Of a DNA stretch of 64,000 nucleotides, positions 35,449 through 46,528 are shown one piece after another. Position 1 is the stretch's first letter, and each line of letters starts with the position of its first letter. Both the position numbers and the translations under genes were made by a program. Source of the DNA: Panicum virgatum (lineage: Eukaryota > Streptophyta > Magnoliopsida > Poales > Poaceae); contig NC_053138.1 in the NCBI RefSeq assembly GCF_016808335.1, positions 16,051,900 through 16,115,899 on the forward strand. Direction: 5' to 3'. The notes under the pieces are model-generated. The model did no database searches. It saw nothing but the letters and a program-made list of their open reading frames with translations, and was not told the origin of the DNA.

Positions 35449-35518
35449 TTGCGCTTTCTTATCCTTCTTATATGATGCGGCAGCGCTCTTGCCTTTAAAT
35501 TCAAAAAAAAAGCGAGTA

Positions 35519-36166
35519 AGGTTTTCCACCCAAATTTTTGGTTTGGTACGTTGGTTTGGTCCGCCTGTGTTATTGACAGGTGGGTCTTAGTCCATCCCGT
35601 ATGTGAGTCGGACCAACCCTCTTTGTTCACGGCTCGATCACGTAGATCCTTACAATTTAACACACAATATGTATCCGATATTTATACCAATTGTCCATAG
35701 CAACGCACACTTGCATATTTTTGAAATTAGCATGGGAAATCAGGTACGCGCAATTTACGTATGGACCATAAATATACATAGAAACATCGAAAAATCATTC
35801 CATGCAGAAATGGAGTAGCTAGATGGCTTTCGATTAGCTTGAGCAGCTTCATATGGGAAGCTCAAAAGGAGAATGCTTGAAGAATACTATAGATGTTTGA
35901 ATATTTCTTTTCAAGGTAGTGTGTGCATGCGTTGCATCTCAGGACTTGCCACATCGTCGCAAATAACGTCCATTGGTTACTGTTTGCTTGCCATAAATAG
36001 GGTCCATTCAACTAGTTTCTCACTGGTTGTGCTTAGCTTTGCTTACCATAATTAGGGCACGCCAATCAAACGTCGAAATGATTTTCTAGATATCTTTCTT
36101 GAAAAACATGGTAGTTTATGCCATTGCGTGAGGGAGAAGACGCGAAGGAAAGTCTAGGATCACAAA
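35519..36166. promoter_or_regulatory. Upstream region of the second aspartic protease
   Basis: AT-rich promoter region without coding frames. A TATA-like CATAAATAG at 35992-36000 lies about 170 bases before the ATG at 36167. Confidence 0.45.
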
Positions 36167-37681
36167 ATGGCGTTCCGAGGCAACCTGCTGGTGTTGCTCG
36201 TGCTCGCCGCGGCGGCCGCCGCGAGCGGCAACTCGGCGAGGCTGGAGCTTGTCCCCGCCGCGCCGGGAGCGTCCATGGCCGAGCGGGCGAGGGACGATCG
36301 GCACCGCCACGCGTACATCACCCAAATGATCGCATCGTGCCGAGGCGGAAGCCGGCGGGTTGCGGCGGAGGTCGGTGCGTCCGCGGTCTCCTTGCCGGTG
36401 TCGTCGGGGGCGTACGCCGGCACGGGGCAGTACTTTGTCAAGCTCCTCGTGGGCACGCCAGCGCAAGAGTTCTCGCTGGTGGCGGACACCGGCAGCGACC
36501 TCACCTGGGTCAAGTGCCAGGGCGCCGGCGCCGGCGCCGGCGGCGCCACCCCGCCGGGGCGCGTGTTCTGTCCCGCGGACTCCAAGTCGTGGGCGCCCAT
36601 CCCGTGCTCGTCGGACACGTGCAAGTGGGACGTGCCCTTCTCCCTCGCCAATTGCTCCGCGCCCACCAGCCCCTGCGCCTATGATTACAGGTCAGTACCG
36701 CCATGGCGCCATCTCCCATCCACCGATCTCCTCTTCCTCTTCCTGTCAATTCCATCGTGTTCTTGGCACCGCGTGCGTTCTGATTTCAGACAAGTTCAGT
36801 CCTCCATTGGATTGGGCGATGAACGATGATAATCTTACCAAACCGCTGTGCACGGCAGGTACAAGGAAGGCTCGGCGGGGGCGCGCGGCGTGGTGGGCAC
36901 GGACTCGGCGACCATCGCTCTGCCCGGCGGCAAGGTGGTGCAGATGCAGGACGTGGTCCTGGGCTGCTCCTCCACGCACGACGGCCAGAGCTTCCAGGCG
37001 GCGGACGGCGTGATCAGCCTGGGGAACAGCAAGATCTCCTTCGCGTCCCGCGCCGCCGCGCGCTACGGGGGCAGCTTCTCCTACTGCCTCGTCGACCACC
37101 TCGCCCCGCGCGACGCCACCGGGTACCTCGCCTTTGGCCCCGGGCCAGCTCCCAAGGACTCGACGCCGACGGCCCAGACGCCGCTGCTGCTGGACCCCAA
37201 GATGCCCTTCTACGGCGTCAAGGTTGAAGCCATCCACGTGGCCGGCGAGGCCCTCGACATCCCCGCCGAGGTGTGGGACGCCACGAAGAACGGCGGCACG
37301 ATCCTCGACTCCGGCACGACGCTGACGGTCCTCGCCACCCCGGCGTACAAGGCCGTGGTCGCGGCGCTGAGCACGCACCTGGCCGGGGTCCCCACGGTGG
37401 CCTTCCCCCCGTTCGAGCACTGCTACAATTGGACGGCGCGCCGCCCGGGGGCCCCGGAGATCCCGAAGCTGGCGGTACAGTTCGCCGGGGCGGCGCGGCT
37501 GGAGTCGCCGGCGAAGAGCTACGTGATCGACGTGAAACCGGGCGTCAAGTGCATCGGCGTGCAGGAGGGCGAGTCGCCCGGGCTGTCCGTGATCGGGAAC
37601 ATCCTGCAGCAGGAGCACCTCTGGGAGTTCGACCTCAAGAACCGGTTGGTCAGGTTCAAGCCGTCGACCTGCACCCGGTGA
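36167..37681 (+). CDS. Secreted nepenthesin-like aspartic protease, copy 2 (2 exons, 168-bp intron)
   Basis: Exons 36167-36690 and 36859-37681 join in phase 2 at the same Arg codon as copy 1 and give 448 residues. Signal peptide MAFRGNLLVLLVLAAAAAAS, propeptide with ERARDDRHRHAYI, catalytic DTGSDLTW (Asp107) and DSGTTLTVL (Asp325), and C-terminal SVIGNILQQEHLWEFDL are all intact. It keeps the Cys pattern of copy 1 (SWAPIPCSSDTC, CSAPTSPCAYDY). It differs by lacking the His-rich spacer after the signal peptide and by a Gly/Ala-rich insertion after VKCQ. Role as for copy 1: apoplastic or vacuolar protease, substrate unknown. The short intron is probably the ancestral size. Confidence 0.93.
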
Positions 37682-38023
37682 TCGTACGTTGACCTTGCTG
37701 ATTTTGCGAATTGCAAGAACCTTCGAGTGAAAAATGTAAAAACTTCTGAGATATACGAAATCTTGCGTAACGAAAACGTAAAAACGCTCTGCATAAATCA
37801 AGTTTCTGAATGAGCATCTTACAGACGTTTGCCTCAGATCTGACAACGCTACAACGTAAGATTTGTGCAAAAGAGCACCAGGAAACAATTGAAGAGACGT
37901 CCGGCGTCAAATTATCATTAGCAATTTGGTAGCAGCAGCAAAGAAGCTCAAGAACAGACATCACAGACCATCGCGGTTCAGCGGCTAGCCGAAAATATAG
38001 ATTGCGGAAGTAATAAGTAGCAT
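37682..38023. other. 3' flank of the second protease
   Basis: Probable 3' UTR; no other feature seen. Confidence 0.45.
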
Positions 38024-38335
38024 TAGAGCATCTCCAAGAGCTCTTGTACCTTGGGTGAGTTAACTAAAAAAAGAAGACAAAAAACCTCGTCTAACAGAAA
38101 TTCTATCTATCTTCTTCTATCATCATTTTCTATCCAGGGTGCCGCTGGGCATCTTTACCTAGCGCTGAGCGCTAGCCATCCTTTTTTGAATTTTGGAGAA
38201 GCTGTTAGATTTCATCTCTTTTTCGCTAGTTATTTCGTTTTATACAATAGATATATCAGAATTTTAACTATTCATAGATACAAGAGCTCTTGGAGATACT
38301 TGCAAAGTAACAGGATCCATAGAGATGTTCCTAGA
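38024..38335. mobile_element. MITE, GAGCATCTCCAAGAG family, right end diverged
   Basis: Begins TTAGAGCATCTCCAAGAG and aligns nearly end to end with the element at 44409-44713 (shared GGGCATCTTTACCTAGCGCT and GGAGAAGCTGTT). The right end has extra bases after CTCTTGGAGATACTTG and only a weak inverse of the left end (AGATGTTCCTAG). Confidence 0.75.
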
Positions 38336-39165
38336 GCAAAATAGCAACTTCATGACTCTTGATTAAATATCTAGGTACTTCATTCGAAAACTAACTAAAT
38401 AATTTCTTTACTTATTTCTAAAGCAAGCAATGATTTCATAGCCCGCCAGTCGGAATCCTAATCCGAACATAAATAAATCAATCAGAATTATAATCGAAAC
38501 CCCAACAAATCAATCCAAATCCTAAATGGAACCAGAACAATCAATACCTCACGCGGTCACGGTACAAACTGTACATGGAGTGAAAGAGCACAAAATTGGT
38601 GGTCTCATATAGGTCTGGGTATTTTACCTGTAGCAACACATGTGTTTATATTAAACAGTGAATCTTTTGGAACCGGCCACCGGAGCTTCAGCCTTCTTTT
38701 TTTTAGGGAGTTTCAGCCTTCTAGGCTTCTAGCTACTCAGGGCGACGGTTGTGCTCTTTACAGTGTGGCTGTACCAGCAGTTCTTGAATCAAGCTCATTA
38801 ATTATTAATCTCCCGAACTATAAAATCTTTGTAGCAAGAAAATAAAATTTGATATAAATTTTGCATAGTTTTTTTATATCTTGCGAGGCTCTTGAAATGC
38901 ATGCACGCCTTATAAAATGAAATGGAGGGAATATGCACTTTTACCCGAAAAAATTACTTTCCTATGAAGAATTTCAACCGAGAAACATCCTTCTAACTTT
39001 ACCTAATCGCTTTAACATCACAAAAGAAAAAGATCCACAAAATGCAACATTATTAACTACTTGGGTACGTACTTGCGGCACTACAGTAGTAGATTACGAG
39101 TCATTCCTACTTGCTTCTTCTCGCATGGTTCATATATAACCTTGTGCCAGTTGTTCCCGTCTGTT
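38336..39165. other. Spacer, 3' flank of the purine permease gene
   Basis: AT-rich; no genes recognised. The stretch from about 39120 leftward may be the 3' UTR of the minus-strand permease. Confidence 0.45.
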
Positions 39166-40260
39166 TCAAACGGTTTCGAGCTCTCGATCAGGGACGCCAC
39201 TGCCACCTGCGATGCTCTTGAGGTGGACGCTTTCGTCGTCGACAGCGGACGGAGAAGCTTCATCCTCTTTCTTCTTCTTCGTGTACTCTCCGTAAAGGTA
39301 CGAGGCGAGGCCCCAGACGCAGAGCGCGGTGGCGACGGCCTTCTCCGCGCCGAACGAGTCGCCGAAGACGACCACGCCGCCCAGCACGTTCGCCGTGAGC
39401 ACGGCGGCCATGCACACGCCGCTGTGGAGCGACGACGTCAGGTAAATCACGCCGGCCGTGCCCATGAAGCACGCCTGCCACGTCAGCACCAGCATCGCCA
39501 CGACGGCCCAGTACTGCGCCGTGGAGCCCTTCCAGCGCGCCACGTCATCGCGGGGCCCTCCCACGGCCGCCAGCCCGATCGCCGCCACCAGCGAGGCCAT
39601 GGCCTGCATCACCGCCTGCACCTCCACGGCCAGGACGAACCCGCCGGACACCGCCTTCCGGTACAGGAGCTCCATGACGGGGAGGTACGCGGCGAAGAGC
39701 CCCGCGGCGCCCAGCGTGACGACGTAGCCGATGATGTACTGCGACCGGCCGCTGCCCTCGGGGCTCTCGCCAGATTCGCGGAGCGCGAGGAGCACCGAGC
39801 TGACCGTCAGGAGGATGACGGCATTGAGGTTGACGAAGGTGAGCGGGTGGCGGACGATGACGGCGGCCAGCACGAGCGTGAACGCGAGCTGCGTGGACAG
39901 CAGCAGCGACGACGTCGACACCGGCAGGAACGAGGAGCTGTACGAGAACAGCAGGTTGTTGGCGCCCATCAGGGCGCCGATGACCAGGCAGCCGGCGAGG
40001 AACCGCGGCGAGAACCACAAGAACGGGCGCGGCGCGGCGGCAGGGCGGCCGGAGGCGAGCACGGCGGCGACGAGCAGCGGGAACCCCGCCGACTGCACCA
40101 GCGTGGCGACCCACCGGTTCTGCCCGCCGTGCGCGAAGTAAAACCGGGACAGCAGGCTCGCCGCGACTGAGCCCACCAGCAGCGCTGCGTAGTTCGCCAG
40201 CAGGAGGAGTATGCGACGGCGCCGCGCCGCCGGAGCCGTGGGCACGCTGGCATTCGTCAT
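39166..40260 (-). CDS. Purine permease (PUP family), intact single exon
   Basis: One uninterrupted frame of 364 residues, the usual PUP length. It begins [20 protein letters not shown] and contains about ten hydrophobic segments. Family landmarks are [20 protein letters not shown], the [20 protein letters not shown] loop-helix, [11 protein letters not shown] and [20 protein letters not shown], and the late helix [17 protein letters not shown]. The tail is hydrophilic (YTKKKKEDE). PUPs belong to the drug/metabolite transporter superfamily and import adenine, cytokinins, caffeine or related alkaloids with protons at the plasma membrane or tonoplast; the substrate of this one is unknown. TATA-like ATAAATAG (minus strand, at 40403-40410) lies about 145 bases upstream. 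A close paralog at 51323 on the opposite strand is disrupted. Confidence 0.93.
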   Translation of the reverse strand: MTNASVPTAPAARRRRILLLLANYAALLVGSVAASLLSRFYFAHGGQNRWVATLVQSAGFPLLVAAVLASGRPAAAPRPFLWFSPRFLAGCLVIGALMGANNLLFSYSSSFLPVSTSSLLLSTQLAFTLVLAAVIVRHPLTFVNLNAVILLTVSSVLLALRESGESPEGSGRSQYIIGYVVTLGAAGLFAAYLPVMELLYRKAVSGGFVLAVEVQAVMQAMASLVAAIGLAAVGGPRDDVARWKGSTAQYWAVVAMLVLTWQACFMGTAGVIYLTSSLHSGVCMAAVLTANVLGGVVVFGDSFGAEKAVATALCVWGLASYLYGEYTKKKKEDEASPSAVDDESVHLKSIAGGSGVPDRELETV

Positions 40261-41169
40261 TGGAGATGGATGACTCGTCGAGTAGGCGTCAGCGATGATG
40301 GGGGCGGCGGCGGCGGCGGCGGCGTTAGTTATAATCTAGATTTCGGAGGAGACCAAGACTAACGGCCTAGTTTACGTCGCCTGCGAGGATTTTGCGCGGC
40401 CTCTATTTATCGCGCGCGCTACAGCACGCGCTTCCATTGCAGAAGGCGCCTCCGTTTCACGTCCGCCTCAGCCCATTAACGTGGTCGGCCCATTTTAATC
40501 CAATCGTCATCTTCCTCTATCCTCTATTTCCATTCCTCGTTTCCCCTGCTAGGGTTTCTCGTCAGGCAATTTTGGATCTCTTCCTCTCTGTCATGCTGGT
40601 AGTTGATCTCTTTGCAGCATCTTAGCAGGTTCGTTCGTCATCCTTCTTCTTGTAGTTGAGCTCTGATTTGTATCTGCGTTCCCTCTTCTTCATTTCCACG
40701 CAGTCTAGTGATTTTATTTCATTTCATTCAGACTGTAGTATCGAAGTCATTTAGTTATTAGCTAGCCCATATCCTCGCAGTCTACTTCATCTGGATCCCT
40801 TCATCTATGTTTAGATTTTGTTTTTTCCCTTTTCCGCCCTTGTCAATTGGGATTCATTTTTATTTTTGCCGCTAATGGAATTCCACATCCATTACCTCGT
40901 CAATTTTCAATTGTCCATGTTTGAATTCATTACATTCCTTTTCATTGATTTTCAATGTATCAAATCTAGTGCTCTACTTTGGTTAATTCTTTTTGTACCT
41001 TGTTTTAGATATTCTGTGCTAATGTCTTTTTGTTCAGTCTAATTTAGATCTGTAGTATGGAAGATATTTTGTCTGATTTATATAGTCCCCCACCCTCCAC
41101 GAGTTTTATTGTTTAGTTGAGTTCAATTTCTCCAAACTTTTTCTAGATCATTCCCAGTATTCAAGGATT
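40261..41169. other. Upstream region of the permease, leader-like sequence
   Basis: A short GGC-repeat (40305-40322) is in the permease leader. To the right, 40430-40640 looks like a plus-strand leader exon followed by an intron-like T-rich tract (AGCAGGTTCG...), but no coding sequence follows that I can identify. Confidence 0.35.
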
Positions 41170-41690
41170 GATAGAGAAGCATTGAAATTTCCTGAAGAAT
41201 GATGTTTCTGCTGGTATTATTGACAAAGGTCAAAGAGTTTATTAAAACTTTGCTAATCACTTTGGTCCTGTTTTTACGAATTGCTTGTCCCTGCTTTTCT
41301 GTTGAGATTGTTTCCCACAATGAGTCTCTGAAGGTTTGCTCTGAATCTGAGAGAAATGCTCGAGTTTGTAAGGAATCAGGTCCTTCTTCTATTCCTTTGT
41401 CAGAGTGAAAATGTTGTGGTCAATGAGAATGCTTCCATTTAAAATGATAACAACACTGATGATATTGATCACATATTTGATACAACAGCTACTTGATAAT
41501 CTCACTGATTCTCCTAATGAAGGAAGAGTTTTTGCTAGTCCATTTGAGCAGCCTTGTCAAAATTCTTGCTCCATTATTCAAGCAGCCCATATTGATGATA
41601 CATATTGTCCAAGCACACCCAACATGCAGTAATCAAATGGGACATGATTATGAATCATCTATCGATCCATCTAAAATGAATTGCAAAGGT
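41170..41690 (+). pseudogene. Degraded coding fragment of unknown family
   Basis: Stretches such as SVEIVSHNESLKVCSESER, NEGRVFASPFEQPCQNSC and YESSIDPSKMNCKG have normal protein composition but lie in different frames separated by stops. It could be a decayed gene or a transposon-captured fragment. I do not recognise the family. Confidence 0.3.
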
Positions 41691-41860
41691 ATACCTTTCA
41701 TTCAGATTTCATTTCCCTTCAAATTTCTTTTATGTTTATCAAATTCTCATTCTTTTTATTTTCTGCAAGCCTTCAAGGGTTAATCCAAAATTGTTTTGAA
41801 ACAAATTTCTTTTATGTTTATGAGATTTCATTTCCCTTCAAATTTGTTTTGAAAACAATC

Positions 41861-44040
41861 TATATATGATGAAATTTGACATGATCACATTCCAAATTGT
41901 TCCGGAATAATTTGAACGACGACACTCATTTGAATGTTTTGGAGGATTTGAAATATTTTCGAAATAATCTGGAATGTTTCCAAACAAATTTGAATGTTTC
42001 GGAACATTCTGATAACAAAACAATCCACTAAACAAGTTATAATGTTTCAGGAACACCTTTTTTTAAAAAAATATCTGAATGTTCGGGAATACTTTTTTAA
42101 ATATTTCCAAAACAAATCTGAATGTTTCTGTATAAATTGAAAGTTTCGAAACATTTTGAAAATAGGACAATCTACTAAACAAATCAGAATGTTTCGGAAC
42201 ACTTTTGAAAAACATCTTACTGTTCTGGAACAATTTTGAAATGTTACGAAAACAAATATTTGAATTTTTTTTTCAAAACAAATTTTAAATATTCCAGAAC
42301 ACTCTAGAATGTTTCTAAACAAACTAAAAGTTTCGGAACACTTTGGAAAACAGAATAGTCTGGACATGTTGCCAAACAAGTCGAAATGTTTTCCGAACAC
42401 TTAAATGTTTGCAAAACATATCTGATTGTTTTGAAACAAATCTATCTATGAAAAAATTTGACATGTTCACATTCCAAATTGTTCTGGAATAATTCAAGTG
42501 ACGACACTCATTTCAATGTTTTGGAGGATTTGAAACATTTTTGGAATAATCTGAAATGTTTCTAAACAAATCTGAATATTTCAGAACAATAATGAAAGTT
42601 TCAGAACACTCTGAAAAGAAAACAATCTACTAAACAAGTCAGAATGTTCCGAGAACACCTTTTTTGAAAACATCTGAATGTTCGGGAAAACTTTTTGAAA
42701 ATTTTCCAAAACAAAACTAAATATTTCGGTATGAACAAAAAGTTTCGAAACATTCTGAAAACAGGACAATCTAATAAATAAGCCAGAGTGTTTCGTAACA
42801 CTTCTGAAAATGTCTTAATGTTCTGAAACACTTTTGAAATGTTTCCAAAATAAATTTGAATGTTTCGAAATAAACTAAAAGTTTCAGAATATTTTGAAAA
42901 TAGGACAATCTACTAAACAAGTAATAATGTTTCGAAACAATTTTGAAAACATCTTAGTGTTCCGGAAGACTTTTGAAATGTCCCGAAAACAAATCTAAAT
43001 GTTTTGGAAAAATCTTGAAAATTTTCCAGAATATTTTGAAATGTTCTCAAAACAAATCTGAATGTTCCATATAAACTGAAAGTTTTAGAACATTCTGAAA
43101 AAGGACAATCTACTAAACAAGTCAGAATGTTTCGAAACACTTTGAATACATCTTCATGTTTCGAAACACTTTTGAAATGTTTTGGAAACAAATCTGAATG
43201 TTTTGTGATAAACTGAAAGTTAATCTACTGAACAAGTCAGAATGTTTCGAAACACTTTTGAAAACATCATAATATTTCAGAACAATTTTGTAATGTCCCG
43301 AAAACAAATCTGAATATTTCTGAACAATCATGAAAATTTTCCAGACCATTTTTGAAATGTTCCCAAAACAAATTTGAATGTTTCGAAATAAATTGAAAGT
43401 TTCGAAACATTATGAAAATAGGACAATCTACTAAACAAGTTAGAATGTTTCAGAACATTTTTGAAAAATGTCATAATGTTCCGGAACAAATTTTTGAAAA
43501 TGTTTTCAAAACAAATTTGAAATATTCAAGATTATGAACATTCAATATTATTTTCGAGGATTTGAATGTTCTAGAAGAATTTTTGGAACTTTTTGGGTGC
43601 GGATTTCTTGGGAACACTCTAAAATATTTTCAAACAAAACTGAAATGTTTCAAACTTTATGAACATTCTAAAATGTTAAAAAGCGCAAAACATGTTTTGG
43701 GAACATTTTGGTTACCATTTCTTCGGAACACTTTGATTTGTTCTCAAACAATCTTAATAGTTTTATGAACATTTTTTAGAGCTTTTTTGGTATAAATTTC
43801 TTCGGAACAGTTTGAAATGCTTTCAAACAAAACTGAAATGTTTCAAACCTTATGAACTTAGAAAGTGAAAAACATTTTTTGGAAACTTTTCTTCGGAACA
43901 CTTTGAATTGTTTCCAAATATATCTGGAATGTTTGAAACATTATAAATAATTTGAATTATTTGTTGATTAGTTTTTAGAACTTTGTAAAGTGTAAACATA
44001 TGAAACTTTTTAAAGTGTTTACAGATATTTTGGTTGAAAA
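41861..44040. repeat. Large AT-rich degenerate tandem array (GAATGTTTCGGAACA units)
   Basis: About 2.2 kb made of 20-25-base variants of 'GAATGTTTCGGAACATTTTGAAAA', organised into higher-order units marked by GGACAATCTACTAAACAAGT every 120-200 bases (for example near 42167, 42765, 42903, 43102 and 43421). A longer duplication of about 582 bases is also present: CATGATCACATTCCAAATT at 41880 and CATGTTCACATTCCAAATT at 42462. Minus-strand frames here (with LFSRLF-type repeats) are products of the repeat, not genes. Confidence 0.85.
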
Positions 44041-44408
44041 ATTGGCAGCAAATGGCAAACCTCCAATTAACATTTGCGCCTCCAATTATTAATGGGCTTC
44101 AGCTACCGTGTCCGTTCGCAATTAGCTTAATGGGCCTCAGCTTCCGTGTCCGTTCGCGTGCGCGTCCGCTCCTTTCTTCTGCGACGCAATCGTCCGAACT
44201 CGCTTAATGCGATAGATAGACGCCCCCGGATTTTGGGGTTTCAGTAACTACTTGTTCGACCGTATTTTTTTATTAACATTTTTTTTTGAGGAACGCACAT
44301 TTTATATATTTTTTTCTGGCCGGTCCTTTCTCATACTGGGCCATGAATATGATTTTTGTGGAGCGGCCCAGGATAATGATGTCGAGAAAGGGGTATTTCT
44401 TGGGCTCT
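44041..44408. other. Spacer with a short local repeat
   Basis: TTAATGGGC-TTCAGCTACCGTGTCCG and TTAATGGGCC-TCAGCTTCCGTGTCCG repeat near 44090-44155. No gene. Confidence 0.4.
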
Positions 44409-44713
44409 TAGAGCATCTCCAAGAGCTCTTGTATTTTGAGTGAGTTAACTAAAAATAGAGAAGAAAGACAAAAAACTCACATCCAACAGAAACTCTATCT
44501 ACCTCGTCTTCTATCCTCATTTTCTATCCAGGGAGTGTCGCTGGGCATCTTTACCTAGCGCTGAGCGCTTGCCATCCCCTTTTTGATTTTGGAGAAGCTG
44601 TTGGATTTCATCCTTTTTTTTGCTAGTTATTTCGTTTTACATAATAGCTATATCAAAATTTTAGCTATTCATAGATACAAAAACTCTTGAAAATGCTCTT
44701 GGAGATGCTCTTA
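44409..44713. mobile_element. TTA-flanked MITE, GAGCATCTCCAAGAG family
   Basis: Starts TTAGAGCATCTCCAAGAG (44409) and ends CTTGGAGATGCTCTTA (44713). A close relative lies at 38024-38335. Confidence 0.85.
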
Positions 44714-45001
44714 GAGCAACTCCAGCAGGGAGAGCAAATGTGATGCCATATAAAAATTTAGTCGGTGGAAATCAATCTCCAGCAGTGGGAGCAAATGGAC
44801 TGCCATTTTGGTAGGCCTTCTAAATTTCTCCCTCCACCCCCCAATTTGGTGGCTCTCTATTTAGGGTGCCAACTGTTGGAAGCCCAATTTACTCAGCCTG
44901 CTGGAGTGGAGACTCATATTTGAATGAGTAAAATTTAGAAGTATGCTTCTAAATGAACATTTGCTCACCCAAATTTAGCAGGCCTACTAGAGTTGCTCTT
45001 A
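44711..45001. mobile_element. TTA-flanked MITE, GAGCAACTCCAGCAG family
   Basis: Starts TTAGAGCAACTCCAGCAGG and ends TACTAGAGTTGCTCTTA. Its left TTA is the right TTA of the element before it. It contains AGCAAATG and TTTGGTGGC tracts and two inner copies of CCAGCAG-type sequence. Same end type as 12934-13241. Confidence 0.8.
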
Positions 45002-45124
45002 GGCCCACCGCTTCACTAGACTTGCCATCTCAAAATCCTAATAATTTACTCTTTGTTTTGTGGTTTCCTTCTTTGACTAGAGCTGAGAGGCCCCCCCTTA
45101 TAAAAGTATCTCCAGCGATAGTCC

Positions 45125-46065
45125 TTAGAGCATCTCCAAGAGTTTGACATTTTCTACTTGGCAAATTTTGTGATTTGCCAACTCCCTAAAATATATGCCA
45201 AGTAAAAAAAAGACCATCTCCAACAGTTTGGCATAATTCACTCCCCAAAATTAAAGTTTTAGCTATTTAAATGCAATCGAAGGAAAAGATAAAAGAAAAA
45301 CACTTTTGCAAAGTGAATACAAAACTTTTAGCAAATTAACCAAGCCCATATATGTAAATCCTTTGTCTCTAGGCATTTTGCATCAAGACCCAGCAAAAAG
45401 TTTCAGTCTTCGATTTTTGCCCTTCCTCTTCCTAGCCGACGAGCCGCCGCAGTCCGCCATCGCCGGCTGCTGCGCCCTACAGCGCCGCTGCCAGTTCGCC
45501 GTCGCCATGGCCGCGCCCCAACCGGCCGCTGCCGCTCGCGGGCAAGAGCTTCCCTGCTTCCTCCGGCCAAATCGGCCTGATCCCCACCGGTGCGCGGGCG
45601 CCGTCCCCCATCTCCCGGCTGCTGCTTCCTTGTGCTGCGACACACCACCCCAATGCGCAAGCCAAGGGCCGGCCGCCAGCCACCACCGGTCGGAGGAGAG
45701 CCCCTGCGCGGCGGGGTGCCGCGGGTGGGAGAGCGCCGGCCGCCGATGGCGTGTGCGGCTGGCGCCGCCCGCGTGTGTCGGCCACTCCATGCTCCCTCTT
45801 CTACTCTTCTTGCTCCGTAGCTCGCCCCCATGTGCCAGGTTGGAAAAAAACAGGCGGCGCTTTGTACCAGTGGGAGGACTCCACGGCGGGAGGCTGATGT
45901 GGAGTCGGATACGCACGCGTATATTTGCGCGCTGAGGGGCTCTTTTTCCCAACTTGCTAAAATTTACCAAGTGATATGGCAAACTGTTGGAGACATATTT
46001 TATGTGTTTTTCCAAAAAAAATAAGGATGGCAACTTAGTTTGGCAAACTCTTGGAGATGCTCTTA
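45125..46065. mobile_element. 941-bp TIR element with GC-rich cargo
   Basis: Ends TTAGAGCATCTCCAAGAGTT and AACTCTTGGAGATGCTCTTA are inverted copies in TTA flanks. They enclose, beyond AT-rich subterminal parts (GGCAAATTTT and its inverse), a GC-rich core at about 45430-45850. The core contrasts sharply with the ends, as if captured from a gene. Frames cover the core on both strands, the longest plus-strand one being 209 codons, but none resembles a known domain. Confidence 0.75.
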
Positions 46066-46139
46066 AATATGATAAATATCTTTGCTAAAAAATAAGATAA
46101 ATATCAATATATATGGATAATATTCATGGATGCGTGCGC

Positions 46140-46430
46140 TTAGAGCATCTCCAAGAGCTTTTCCAAAATCTACATTCTAAATTATCATTTGGAGAGTCAT
46201 TTGAGTGAAAATCATTTTTCATATCTTTGTCTTTTCCAACAGCTCTTCTATATCTTATTTGTAGTCTAGAGAGCCATCTGTACTCTCCATTTTTGGATAA
46301 CATGAAATCCGGAATAGAGGATATCTATCTTTGGATATTCATTTGAAGAGCCTGTTGAAGGCTATTTTTCATTAAAATTTTTATTTCTATAAATTAGAGA
46401 AGATATAAAGAGTCTCTTGGAGATGCTCTT
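46140..46430. mobile_element. MITE with GAGCATCTCCAAGAG ends
   Basis: Starts TTAGAGCATCTCCAAGAGC and ends CTCTTGGAGATGCTCTT-G, with the right TTA changed to TTG. The interior is AT-rich. Confidence 0.8.
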
Positions 46431-46528
46431 GCCTGATAGTAGCCAATATGAAAGGGTGGCTCGATAGGAAGTAGCTAGAGTGATCGAAGGCGGATTGCAC
46501 GGATGCGTCGTGTGATTTCCATTTGCAG

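Larger units (their letters stand above)
31829..35511 (+). mobile_element. 5'-truncated L1-type LINE with target duplication
   Basis: Direct copies of GCGAGTA (31822-31828 and 35512-35518; AAGCGAGTA if the A's are counted) flank a unit that begins inside ORF2 and ends in a poly-A (A9 at 35503-35511). This is the textbook outcome of target-primed reverse transcription with 5' truncation. About 725 bases near the 3' end belong to a later insertion. ORF1 and the endonuclease are missing, so it cannot move on its own. Confidence 0.85.

Noticed and set aside
36746..37888. 380-codon minus-strand frame over the second protease
   Set aside because: Antisense to a gene with both catalytic motifs; the composition is Arg/Val/Gly-rich and has no domain.
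39061..40170. 369-codon plus-strand frame opposite the purine permease
   Set aside because: Antisense shadow; charged RRR/HH/GG runs, no family, while the minus strand is a clear permease.
41838..43349. Minus-strand frames (SRLF, FQNI, MFRN-type repeats) in the AT-rich array
   Set aside because: They translate the repeat unit itself; stops and starts follow the unit length.
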